From Chamaelirium japonicum (Eukaryota; Streptophyta; Magnoliopsida; Liliales; Melanthiaceae): 64,000 nt of DNA. The position numbers and the translations under genes were made by a program. The notes beneath the pieces are model-generated. The model was not told where the DNA came from, searched no databases, and saw nothing but the letters and a program-made list of their open reading frames with translations. Location: contig OX393557.1 of the NCBI GenBank assembly GCA_947650365.1, forward strand, positions 744,001 through 808,000. The letters run 5' to 3'. Below, in pieces: positions 25,201-36,400 of this stretch (within the stretch, counting starts at the first letter, position 1; the number at the start of each line of letters is the position of its first letter).

Positions 25201-26130
25201 CAAACAGGACTCCATCCCGATGTATCTGCCTTTCGCAGCTTGTCGAAAAGAGGCTTACACTTGTCGGAGGACTTTGAGATGAACTGATTGAGGGCAGCAA
25301 GTCTTCCAGTGAGACATTGCACTTCCTTCTGATTGGTAGGCGATGGCATGTCGAGGATAGCTCGAATTTGGTCGGGGTTAGCCTCAATACCTCTTCTGGT
25401 CACAAGGTGACCCAGAAATTTACCCGATTGAACTCCAAAAGCGCACTTGGCAGGATTGAGCTTCATGCGATACTTTTGGAGGACTTAAAAAGTTTCTGCC
25501 AGATCAGATAGATGCTTCCCTCTAGTGGAGCTCTTGGTGAGGAGATCGTCGACATAGACTTCGACGTTGCGACCGATCTGACCTTCGAACATTTTTGTGA
25601 CTAACCTTTTATAGGTAGAACCAGCATTTTTGAGGCCGAATGGCATTACATTATAGCAGTAGAGACCTCGGCTAGTCACAAAGCATGTCTTCTCTTGATC
25701 ATCCGGATGAAGCAGAATTTGATTGTATCCAGAGTACCCATCCATGAAAGACAATAGCTCGTGGCCAGCAGTAGCATCGACGAGTCTATCAATCCTTGGC
25801 ATGGGGAATGGGTCTTTGGGGCAAGCCTTATTGAGATTTGTAAAGTCGATACAGACTCTGACCTTCTCGTTCTTCTTTGGAACAGCAACTATGTTAGAGA
25901 TCCAGGTAGGATACTCTACTTCATGGATGAAGCCTGCTGTGAGTAGCTTGGTGATCTCTTCTTGAACAGCAACTTGCAGCTCTGGTCGGATGGTGCGTGG
26001 CTTTTGCTTGACAGGTTTCACTTCTTCTTTGATCGCAAGTCGGTGACAAGCGTCATCTGGATTGATACCAGGCATGTCTTCGAAACACCAAGCGAAGGCG
26101 TCGATATTGGACCGGAGGAAGGATACCATG
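25201..26130 (-). pseudogene. Reverse transcriptase region of inner element (fossil)
   Basis: Minus strand: WISNIVAVPKKNEKVRVCID, SFMDGYSGYNQI, MPFGLKNAGSTY and NVEVYVDDLLTKS are the standard Ty3/gypsy RT blocks in order. Part of a decayed polyprotein. Confidence 0.92.
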
Positions 26131-26279
26131 TCTTGCGCTTCTGCGTCGCTAAGTCTGGTACCAATAAACGTTTGTCAAGGGAGATCTCCACTGCCGATAT
26201 TGATAGGGATGATTTCTTCAATTGAAGGTGAGGCTTCCCATTCGATTGGTGGGGGATCGATCGGTGGAATCTCCTTTGA

Positions 26280-26832
26280 TTGCTATTTGAAAGAGGGACC
26301 AGCTTCATCTCGTGGTCGCTTTGGAGGAGCAATATTGATCTTCCGATCTGTTTTAGCCGCAGCAGCCTCATAAGACCTCCCAGCTTGCTGATCGCCTCGA
26401 ATGCAGATGATGTCTTCTCCTGTTACAAACTTGAGGAGTTGGTGATAAGAAGAGGAGATGGCATTGATCTGGTGGAGGAATGGTCGCCCAAGAATGGCGT
26501 TGTAGCTAGACACTCCTTCGACTATTGTGAATCTCACCGAGACTCGAGTCTCTGGGCTAAGATCGAGTGTGAATCTCGATTCTCTCACCGTGATGCTTTG
26601 TTCACCGTTGAAGCCAGTAATCACGGTCGGAATGACGTCGAGGCTTGAGTATCTATGTCCCAGACGCTTGAAGCAATCCGAGAACATAATGTCGATGGAG
26701 CTCCCAGTGTCGATGAGGATTCGATTGATGGTGCTTCCGTCGATGAGGAGTTTCAAGATCAGAGGGTCTCGGTGGGGAGTATGAACTCCTTGAAGATCGG
26801 CATCGTTGAAGACGATAGAGGGCCAAGCCAAA
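26280..26832 (-). pseudogene. Aspartic protease region of inner element (fossil)
   Basis: Minus strand: RILIDTGSSIDIMF carries the retroviral-type aspartic protease motif, followed by EQSITVRESRFTLDLSPET and SSYNAILGRPFL, typical of plant Ty3/gypsy proteases. It lies between the gag zinc knuckle and RT as expected. Confidence 0.88.
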
Positions 26833-26903
26833 CCTTCGATAGGCTTCTCGATCCAGGTATCCTCCTTGTTCGCCGCAGAACGAACATGGAAGATACGTCG
26901 AAC

Positions 26904-28745
26904 TTATCGATCCACTTCTTTCCCGGTCAGAGCTTGATTGTGCAATGTTCCATGAATACCAAAGATATTGGCATTCACAGAGATTGGTTGCTGGTTGGAG
27001 GAGATTTGATGGACCCAACATGCTTCTTTCCCCTTTGCGGAGGTTCGACGTTGATCTTGTCCGCCTTTGACGAACTCTTGAAGATGGCCTTCTCGCAACA
27101 AGTCTTCAAGATGGAATTTCAGCCGATAGCACCGATCAGTAGAATGGCCATGACTTCGGTAGAAGTCGCAATATACTGTTTTATCAGCCGTAAATTTTGA
27201 GTTTGGCTGAAGTGGATTGGGCCTTCGAATGAACTCCTCATGTTGAATGCGGTCGAGTATCTGCTCGAATGAAGCTCCCAAGTAACTCCTCTTCGTTGTA
27301 GATCGATGTCCGTCATTCTTTGATCGCTTGTTGGCTGGAGGGGCTGCTGCCTCAGCATTGTGGGCTTTGGCAGCATACTTGGGAGCTTCTCTCTCTGCCG
27401 GTCTTCGCTTTGTTTCTCGCCCTTTTCGAGCGACTTGATCATCTTCAACCTCGATCTCTCTCTGGATTCGATCGAACATAGCTCCCAGAGAAGGAGGGGG
27501 ATTGCGGATGAAGTCGTTATAGATGTGTAGATCGAAGCGGAGGGCGTTCTGGAAAGCCAACATGATGGCTTCATCATCCAGATGTCTTCCAGAGAGGGCA
27601 GCATGCTCGTTGCGAAATCTCCTCGTGAAGCTGCGGAGAGTCTCGTCGGCACCCATCCTTAACCGATAGAGAGAGTCGAGCTTCTTCTTTAGCTTCAGAT
27701 TGAGCTGATAGTGCTGCACAAAAAGGTTTGCCAAAACACAGAACTGGGTGATGGACCCAGCTCGGAGATTGTGATACCAGTCGAGTGACAGCTCATCGAG
27801 ACTTCCTGCGAAGGTGTGGCAGAGCACGTTGTTTTCTTCTTCGTGCGGCGTTAGAGCTTGCTTGAATGCGAGGATATGGAGAGTCGGATCTCCTCTGATG
27901 CAATTGAATTTGGGGAGAGTGGGAGTTCTCCATCCCCTTGGAAGTATTGATTCGAATAGACTCCGGTGGAGAGGCCCGGCAGAGGAGTACCCATCTCTAC
28001 GACCATGTCCTCGGACTGGATGTAGATTAAGAGGCAGAATTGAGAGGTCTGGTTCAGGCCTCTGAATATCAGCAGGTTGGAGTCGATGGCGAAGGTCCGA
28101 TCCGAGTCCATATTGGAGTGGAATGGAAGGGGAGACTCTGCTCTTTGAAGGAGCGCCTTTCATTTGGTGCTTCCTTGGTATGTTGAGCTTTGAAGGTGCC
28201 CTCTTGTCGTAGTTGCGGCCAGAAGATGATTGGGAGAACTCGTCGTCGAGATGGTCCCAAACACTCTGCTTCCAGGGGGCAGCAGAGGGAGTTGGGTCGC
28301 GTCGAATCCTCTCGAAGGCAGCAGTGCCCATTGACCTCCGTTGCTCGGAGTGGATTGAATGTCGAGGAAGATCGACCCTCTCACTTGTAGAGGTGATAGG
28401 TAGAGCGATCCCAGCCTCGGAAGATGCTTTCTTGAGAGCGTCCCTCTCAGCGGTGAGGGTGGCATTTTGTTTCGCCAATTAGAGCAGTTGGAAGTCGACC
28501 GCAGAAACTTGGTAGGTCGATGGAGGGTCTTCAGCAGGAGCGGGGGCTGTTTGCCCAATTGACTGTCGTGCGGGGTGGGCGATCGGTCGATCGACAGATC
28601 TCCCACTCCCTGAACGAACCCCCATCTCGGGGACAGCAAGGGGCTGTCCGAAGTTGAGCCTTTGACTCATTGAACGAGTCTCAGGACGAGGTTGTTGTTG
28701 AGTGTTACTTCCTTCTGGTTGACCCTGGTGTTTCATCCTCGCCAT
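26904..28745 (-). pseudogene. gag region of inner element (fossil)
   Basis: Minus strand, starting MARMKHQGQPEGSN. The retrotransposon gag domain (DPTLHILAFKQALTPHEEEN, SLDWYHNLRAGSITQF, LYRLRMGADETLRSFTRRFR) is near 27600-27900. A CX2H-type zinc knuckle region (YCDFYRSHGHSTDRCYRLK) is near 27130-27190. Gag forms the capsid-like particle that packages element RNA. Decayed with the rest of the polyprotein. Confidence 0.9.
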
Positions 28746-28890
28746 TCAGAGAGCGAAGGGTGCAACGAGAGTGCCGACGTCCGATCAGTTGTCTGATCAA
28801 CCGAGGGGGCGAGGAAGTTTGGCTATCATGATTGGTTGTATACTCAACCGATCAAGTAGTAGTGGAGAGAGCTCGACTTTTCGCTCGGAC

Positions 28891-28906
28891 CCCACAGACG
28901 GTGCCA
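28891..28906 (-). other. Primer-binding site of inner element
   Basis: On the minus strand TGGCACCGTCTGTGGG follows the 5' LTR after a 3-nt spacer. It resembles the TGGCGCCGT start of PBSs complementary to plant tRNA-Asp; tRNA identity is an inference. Confidence 0.7.
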
Positions 28907-28909
28907 AAC

Positions 28910-29483
28910 TGTGGGGTGAAAATCTTCGTGCCGACCCGAAGACTTCACCTCACCAGTCAATCGAAGTTTCGAGTCGAAGAGATCGTTGCTCGATCTGTTG
29001 ATTGGAGTCGTTGCTTTTGATATGCAAATAGAGAGAAGGATGCAATCAGAGATTTGACACAAGAGATGTGATCTCAGAGTTCAGCCGAAGCCTACGTCTC
29101 CGTGCTATAGGGAGCAACCCGAATTTACTAACACTTGTATCGAAGTGAACTCGACAGGCCGAGTATCACTGAATCAAGTCTGATCTCTTCAAAGGAGAGA
29201 AAAAGATCAAAGAGAGGTGGAAGAGGAGAAACTGAGAAATTCCAGAGCTCTGGATTCTGAAAATCAGATCTCAGAAGTGGAAAATGGATTTCGGATCTTT
29301 TTACATTCGAATGCTCTGCTATTTATAGGATTCTCTGGTGGTAAATGGTGGTTTTCTGCTGTCATATCTGGGGATCCTCCAGGTAAGGCTGGTGGGTTCT
29401 GCTGCCATCTTTAGGGGGCCCACCAGGCAGGGCCGGTGGGTCCCGTTGTAGTTGGTAAACTTCTGCCAAAATTTGCACCCACA
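28910..29483 (-). repeat. 5' LTR of inner element
   Basis: 574 bp, TGTGGGGT to CCCACA. It has only about one 43-bp U3 repeat, against six in its partner LTR at 16903. The TATA motif TATAAATAG is at 29319-29327 on the minus strand. Followed directly by the target duplication CATGT. Confidence 0.95.
29319..29327 (-). promoter_or_regulatory. TATA box in inner 5' LTR
   Basis: TATAAATAG on the minus strand. It is kept at the same place in all six LTRs of the window (for example 33095-33103 and 51039-51047), so it likely directs gag-pol transcription toward lower coordinates. Confidence 0.7.
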
Positions 29484-29488
29484 CATGT
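29484..29488. repeat. Target-site duplication of inner element, right copy
   Basis: CATGT, pairing with 16898-16902. Confidence 0.95.
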
Positions 29489-29930
29489 CTTCTCTTGATC
29501 GTCCGGATGAAGCGGAATTTGATTGTACCCAGAGTATCCATCCATGAAAGACAATAGCTCATGGCCAGCAGTGGCATCGACGAGTCTATCTATCCTTGGC
29601 ATGGGGAATGGATCTTTGGGACAAGCCTTGTTGAGATTGGTGAAATCGATGCACACTCTGACCTTCCCGTTCTTCTTTGGAACAGCGATAATGTTAGAGA
29701 TCCAAGTAGGATACTCTACTTCACGAATGAAGCCTGCTGTGAGTAACTTACTGATCTCCTCTTGAACAGCAACTTGTCGCTCTGGTCGGATGGTGCATGG
29801 CTTTTGCTTGACAGGCTTCACTTCTTCTTTGATCACAAGTCGGTGACAAGCGTCATCTGGATTGATACCAGGCATGTCTTCGAAACACCAAGCGAAGACG
29901 TCGAGATTGGACTGGAGGAAGGATACCATG
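29489..29930 (-). pseudogene. Reverse transcriptase of outer element, portion right of the inner insertion (fossil)
   Basis: Minus strand: IAVPKKNGKVRVCIDFTNLN, KDPFPMPRIDRLVDATAG and SFMDGYSGYNQIPLHPDD, the N-terminal RT blocks. The remainder is at 16403-16902. Confidence 0.92.
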
Positions 29931-30880
29931 TCTCGCGCTTCTGTGTCGCTAAGACCGGTACCAATGAACGTTTGTCGATGGAGATCTCCACTACCGATAT
30001 TGATTGGGATGATTTCTTCAATTGAAGGTGAGGCTTCCCATTCGATTGGTGGGGGCTCGATCGGTGGGATCTCCCTTGATTGCTATTTGGAAGAGGGACC
30101 AGCTTCATCTCATGGCCGCTTTGGAGGAGCGATATTGATCTTTCGATCTGTTTTGGCTGCAGCAGCCTCACAAGACCTCCCAACTTGCTGATCGCCACAA
30201 ATGCAGACAATGCCTTCTCCCGTTGCGAACTTGAGTAGTTGGTGATAAGAAGAGGAGATGGCATTGATCTGGTGGAGGAATGGTCAACCGAGAATGGCGT
30301 TGTAGCTGGACGTTCCTTCGACGATAGCAAATCTCACCGAGACTCGAGTTTCTCGGCTGAGATCGAGAGTGAATCTTGATTCACCCATAGTGACGCTCTG
30401 TTCGCCGTTGAAGCCGGTGATTACGGTCGGGACGACGTCGAGGATTGTGTATTTATGTCCCAGACGTTTGAAGCAGTCCGAGAACATAATGCCGATGGAG
30501 CTTCCGGTGTCGATGAGAATTCGATTGACAGTGCTCCTGTCAATGAGAAGCTTTAGGACCAGAGGGTCTCGATGGGGAGTATGAACTCCTTGAAGGTCGG
30601 TGTCATTGAAGACGATGGAGGGCCAAGCTAAACCCTCGATAGGCTTCTCGATCCATGTGTCTTCTTTATTTGCCGCAGAACGAACATGGAAGATACGTCG
30701 AACTTGCCGATCAACTTCTTTCCTGGTCACCGCTTGATTGTGCAATGATCCGTGAATGCCGAAGACGTTGGCATTCACGGAAAGAGGAGATCGGTTGGAA
30801 GAGATTTGATGGACCCAGTAAGCCTCTTTCCCCTTTGCAAAGAATCGACGCTGATCTTGACCATCTTTGGTAAACTCTTG
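29931..30880 (-). pseudogene. Aspartic protease region and PR-RT linker of outer element (fossil)
   Basis: Minus strand: ILIDTGSS near 30455-30500, with EQSVTMGESRFTLDLSRET and SSYNAILG downstream, as in the inner copy at 26280-26832. The linker toward RT (about 29931-30280) has no recognised domain. Confidence 0.85.
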
Positions 30881-32548
30881 AAGGTGACCCTCTCGCAACA
30901 AGTCTTCGAGATGAAATTTTAGTCGATAACACCGATCGGTAGAATGGCCGTGACTTCGGTGGAAGTCACAATAAACAGTTTTGTCTGCTGTGAACTTAGT
31001 ATTTGGCTGAAGAGGATTGGGCAATCAAAGGAATTCCTCGTGTTGAATGCGGTCGAGAATTTGCTCGATCGGTAAATTCCACTCGGTGAAAGTGGTCTTC
31101 GTTGGAGATCGGCGCCCGTCATTCTTCGCCCGTTTGTTGGCTGGAGGGGCTGCTGCCTCAGCGTTGTGAGCTTTGGCAGCATACTTCGGGGCTTCTCGAT
31201 CGGCAGGCTTTCGCTTGGTCTCTCGCCCCTTTCGAGCTATTTGATCATCCTCAACCTCAATTTCCCTCTGGATCCTATCAAACATTGAACCCAGGGAAGG
31301 AGGAGGATTGTGAATGAAGTCATTGTAGATATGTTGCTCGAAACGGAGTGCATTCTGGAAAGCCAGCATGATGGCTTCATCATCCAGATGTCTCCCGGAG
31401 AGGGCGGCATGCTCGTTACGGAATCTCCTTGTGAAGCTGCGGAGACTCTTGTCGGCACCCATCCTTAACCTATAGAGGGAGTCGAGCTTCTTTTCCGGCT
31501 TCATATTCAGTTGATAATGATGCACAAAGAGATTTGCTAAAACACTGAACTGGGTGATGGACCCAGCTCGCAGATTGTCATACCAATCGAGGGATGGTTC
31601 GTCGAGACTTCCCGCGAAGGTGCGGCAGAGCACATTGTTTTCTTCTTCGTGCGGCGTCAAGGCTTGCTTGAAGGCTAGTATGTGGAGAGTTGGATCTCCT
31701 TTAACACAATTGAATTTGGGGAGAGTAGGGGTTCTCCATCCCCTTAGGAATGTTGATTCGAACAGGCTTCGATGGAGTGGCCCGGCGGAGGAGTATCCAT
31801 CTCTACGACCATGCCCTCGATTAAGATATGGATCGAGAGTCAAGATCGAGAGGTCTTGTTCAGGCCCTTGAATATCAGCAGGTTGGAGTCGGTGATGAAG
31901 ATCCGATCCAAGTCCGCGATGAAATGGAATAGATGGAGAGATTCTACTCTTTGAAGGAGCGCCTTTCATCTGGTGCTTCCTTGGTATGTCGAGTTTTGAA
32001 GGTGCCCTCTTATCGCAGTTGCGACCAGAAGAGGATTGGGAGGACTCGTCGTCAAGGCGATCCCAAACACTCTGTTTCCATGGGGCAGCAGAGGGAGTTG
32101 GGTCACGACGAATCCTCTCGAAGGCAGCAGTGCCCATTGATCTCCGTTGCTCGGAGTGGATTGATGGTCGTGGCTGATCGACCCTCTCATTAGTCGAGGG
32201 GATGGGAAGAGCAATTCCAGCCTCGGAAGCTACCTTCTTGAGTGCATCCCTCTCAGCAGTGAGGGTGGCATTCTGTTTTGCCAATTGAAGCAGTTGGAAG
32301 TCGATCGCTGAGATTTGATAGGTCGAGGGAAGGTCTTCAGCGGGAGCAGGGGTTGTATGCCCTATTGATGGATAAGGAGGTGGGGCAATCGGTCGATCGA
32401 CCGATCTCCCACTACCTGATCGAGTATCCATATTGGGGACAGCAAGGGGCTGCCCGAAATTGAGCCTTTGACTCATTGATCAAGTCTCAGGGCGAGGTTG
32501 ACGTGTGTTACTTCCTTCTGGTTGACCCTGATGCTTGGTCCTCTCCAT
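30881..32548 (-). pseudogene. gag region of outer element (fossil)
   Basis: Minus strand. The gag domain (DPTLHILAFKQALTPHEEEN, YRLRMGADKSLRSFTRRFR) is near 31400-31720 and the zinc-knuckle region (YCDFHRSHGHSTDRCYRLK) near 30910-30990. Highly similar to 26904-28745. Confidence 0.9.
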
Positions 32549-32691
32549 TCAGAGAGCGAAGGGTGCAATGAGAGTGTCGGCTTCCGAGCGGTTGTCTGCT
32601 CAACCAAGGGGGCGAGAAAGTTTGACCATTGATCAGTTGTCTGCTCAACTGATCTAATAGTAGTTGTAGAACGGACACAGCTTCTCTTTCG

Positions 32692-32709
32692 ATCCCATAG
32701 ACGGCGCCA
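32692..32709 (-). other. Primer-binding site of outer element
   Basis: The minus strand reads TGGCGCCGTCTATGGGAT, three bases after the 5' LTR. The first nine bases match the tRNA-Asp-type PBS common in plant Ty3/gypsy elements; tRNA identity is inferred. Confidence 0.75.
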
Positions 32710-32712
32710 AAC

Positions 32713-33447
32713 TGTGGGGGAAAATCTTCCTGCCGACCCGAAGACTTCGCCGCACCAGTCAATTGAAGGTTCGAGTTGAAGACCGTTGTTCGATTTGTCG
32801 ATTGAAGTTGATGCTTTCGATATGCAAATAGAGAGAGTTTAACATGAGAGATGTGATCTCGGAGTTCAGCCAAAGCCTACGTCTCCGTGCTATAGGGAGC
32901 AACCCGAATTCACTAACACTTGTATCGAAGTGATCTCGACAGGCCGAGTATCACTGAAACCTCTCTGATCTCTTCAGAGACAAGAAGAAGATCGAGGAGA
33001 GGTGGAGGATATGAGAAGATAGAAATTCCGGAGCTCTGGTTTCTGGATTTTGACCTGGATCTGAGATTGGATCCATTTACATTCGAAGGGTCAGCTATTT
33101 ATAGAATTCTCTAGCGGCGAATGGCGGTTTCTGCTATCGTATCTGGGGATCCTCCAGGTAAAGCTGGTGGGTCTCGCTGCCATCTCCTGGGGATTTTACA
33201 GGCTCTTGGGCCCATCCGGCTAGACCAGTGGGTCTCGCGGTAGTCTTCGTGGGCCCACCAGGCAGGGCTGGTGGGTCCCGCTGTTGTCTTCGTGGGCCCA
33301 CCAGACAGGGCTGGTGGGTCCCACTGTTGTCTTTGTGGGCCCACCAGGCAGGGCCGGTGGGTCCTTCCGTTGTCTCTGATGGTCCACCAGGCAGGGCCGG
33401 TGGGTCCTGCCGTTTTGCAGATTTCTTCACCAAAATTTGCACCCACA
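32713..33447 (-). repeat. 5' LTR of outer element
   Basis: 735 bp, TGTGGGGG to CCCACA, about 97% identical by eye to 7304-8039. TATAAATAG is on the minus strand at 33095-33103. About five 43-bp U3 repeats lie at 33200-33410. Confidence 0.95.
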
Positions 33448-33452
33448 ATCCA
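33448..33452. repeat. Target-site duplication of outer element, right copy
   Basis: ATCCA, matching 7299-7303. It is also the first bases of the resuming satellite. Confidence 0.93.
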
Positions 33453-36400
33453 TTCTAATTCATTCATACGATCCAATCTAATTCATTCATACGATCTATT
33501 CTAAATCATTCGCACGAATGTATCCATCTATTTCATTCGTATGATCCATTCTAATTCATTCATACGATCCATTCTAATTCATTCGTACGTGCGAATGAAT
33601 TAGAATGGATCGTATGAATGAATTAGAATGGATCGTCACGAATGTATCCATTGTAATTGATACATACAATCCATTCTATTTCATTCGTACGATTCATTTT
33701 TACTCATTCGTACGATCCATTCTAATTCATTCGCACAAATGTATCCATTCTAATTCATTCGTACGATCCATTCTAATTCCTACGTACGATCCATTCTAAT
33801 TCATTCGAACGATCCATTCTACTTAATTCGCACGAATGTATCCATTCTAATTCATTCATACGATCCATTTTAATTCATTCGCATGATCCATTCTAATTCA
33901 TTCGCACGAATGAATCCATTCTAATTCATTCATACAATCCATTCTATTTCATTCATACGATCCATTCTTACTCATTCGTACGATCCATTCTAATTCATTC
34001 GCACGAATGTATCCATTCTAATTCATTCGTACGATCCATTCTAATTCATTCGTACGATCCATTCTAATTCATTCGCACAATCTATTCTAATTCATTCGTA
34101 CGTTCCATTCTAATTCATTAGCACGATCCATGCTAATTCATTCGTACGATCCATTCTATTTCATTCGTACGATCCATTATTACGATCCATTCTAATTCAT
34201 TTGTACGATCCATTCTAATTCATTCGCACAATCTATTCTAATTCATTCGTACGATCCATTCTAATTCATTAGCACGATCCATTCTAATTCATTCACACAA
34301 TCCATTTTAATTATTTTGCACGAATGTATCCATTCTAATTCATTCGCACGATCCATTCTAATTCCTTTGTACGACCCATTATATTTCATTCGTATGATCC
34401 ATTCTAATTCCTTTGTACGATCCATTCTAATTCATAAGTACGATCCATTCTAATTCATTCGTACGATCCATTCTAATTCATTCGCACGAATGTATCCATT
34501 CTAATTCATTCATACGATCCATTCTAATTCATTCGCACGATCCATTCTAATTTATTCGCACGAATGAATCCATTCTAATTCATTCGTACAATCCATTCTA
34601 TCTCAATCGTACGATCCATTCTTACTCATTCGTACGATCCATTCTAATTCATTCGCATGAATGTGTCCATTCTAATTCATTCGTACGATCCATTATAATT
34701 CATTCGCACAATCTATTCTAATTCATTCGTAAGATCAATTCTAATTCATTAGCACGATCCATTCTAATTCATTCGTACGATCCATTCTAATCCATTCTAA
34801 TTCATTCGTACGATCCATTCTAATTCATTTGCACGATCCATTCTAATTCATTCGTACGAATCATTCTTACTCATTCGTACGATCCATTCTAATTCATTCG
34901 TACGATCCATTCTAATTCATTCATACGATCCATTCTAATTCATTCGTAAGATCCATTCCAATTCCTTCGTACGATCCATTCGTATCCATTCTAATTCATC
35001 CGTATGATCCATTCTAATTCATTCGTACGATCCATTCTAATTCATTAATACGATCCAATCTAATTCATTCATACGATCCATTATAATTCCTTCGTACGAT
35101 CCATTCTAATTCATACGATCCATTCTATTTCATTCATACAATCCATTCTAATTCATTCGAACGATCCATTCTAATTCCTTCGTACGATCACGAGTCATTC
35201 TAATTCATTCGCACGGTCCATTCTAATTCATTCATACAATCCATTCTAATTCTTTTGCACGAATGTATCCATTCTAATTCATTCGTACGATCCATTCTAA
35301 TTCATTCATACAATCCATTCTAAATCATTCGTACGATCCATTCTAATTCCTTTGTACGATCCATTCTAATTCATTCATACGATCCATTCTAATTCATTCG
35401 TACGATCCATTCTAATTCATTCGCAGGATCCATTCTAATTCATTCGTACGATCCATTCTAATTCATTCGCACAATCTATTCTAATTCATTCGTACGATCC
35501 ATTCTAATTCCTTCGTACGATCCATTCTAATTCCTTCATACGTACGATCCATTCTAATTCATTCGCACGATCCATTCTAATTCATTCATACGATCCATTC
35601 TAATTCATTCGTATCATCCATTCTAATTCATTCGCACAATCTATTCTAATTCATTCGTACGATCAATTCTATTTCATTCGTGCGATCCATTCTAATTCAT
35701 ACAATCCATTCTATTTCATTCATACGATCCATTCTAATTCATTCGCACGATCCATTCTAATTCATTCGTATGATCCATTCTAATTCATTCGTACGATCCA
35801 TTCTAATTCCTTCGTACGATCCATTCTAATTCATTCATACGATCCATTCTAATTCATTCATACAATCCATTCTAATTCTTTCACACGATCCATTCTAATT
35901 CATTCGTATGATCCATTCTATTTCATTCATATGATCCATTCTAATTCCTTCGTACGATCCATTCTAATTCCTTCATACGATCCATTCAATTTCATTCGTA
36001 TGATCCATTCTAATTCATAAGTACGATCCATTCTAATTCATTCATACGATCCATTCTAATTCATTCGTACGATCCATTCTAATTCATTCGCACGATCCAT
36101 TCTAATTAATTCATACGATCCAATCTAATTCATTCATACGATCCATTCTAATTCATTCGCATGATCCATTCTAATTCATTCATACAATCCATTCTAATTC
36201 TTTTGCACGAATGTATCCATGCTAATTCATTCGTACAATCCATTCTAATTCATTCGTACGATCCATTCTAATTCATTCGCACGATCCATTCTAATTCATT
36301 CATACGATCCAATCTAATTCATTCGTATGATCCATTCTAATTCATTCGCATGAATGTATCAACTCTAATTCATTCGTACGATCTATTCTAATTCATTCAT

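Larger units (their letters stand above)
16903..29483 (-). mobile_element. Inner Ty3/gypsy Tat-lineage LTR retrotransposon, nested in the outer one
   Basis: A 12,581-bp element on the minus strand with LTRs of 788 bp (left, 3') and 574 bp (right, 5'). The 214-bp length difference is about five 43-bp U3 repeats. It has the same layout as the outer element and clearly belongs to the same family. Outside the repeats the LTRs differ at about 9-10 of 574 positions by eye (about 1.6%), so it is younger than its host, as the nesting requires. That is roughly 0.6 million years at 1.3e-8 (inference). The gag-pol region has roughly six interruptions. The antisense gene looks whole. Confidence 0.95.
7304..33447 (-). 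mobile_element. Outer Ty3/gypsy Tat-lineage LTR retrotransposon (nested host)
   Basis: A complete-ended element of 26,144 bp, or about 13.6 kb without the inner insertion. It has LTRs of 736 and 735 bp starting TGTGGGGG and ending CCCACA, a PBS, a polypurine tract and a 5-bp target duplication. Its sense strand is minus. Domain order gag, PR, RT, RNase H, second (archaeal-type) RNase H, IN is Ty3/gypsy, and the second RNase H marks the Tat lineage (Ogre, Retand, Grande relatives). An antisense gene and a tandem array lie between integrase and the 3' LTR. By eye the LTRs differ at about 23 of 735 positions (about 3%). With a rate of 1.3e-8 per site per year this suggests roughly 1.2 million years (inference). 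The coding region is a fossil with roughly six interruptions besides the inner insertion. Confidence 0.95.
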
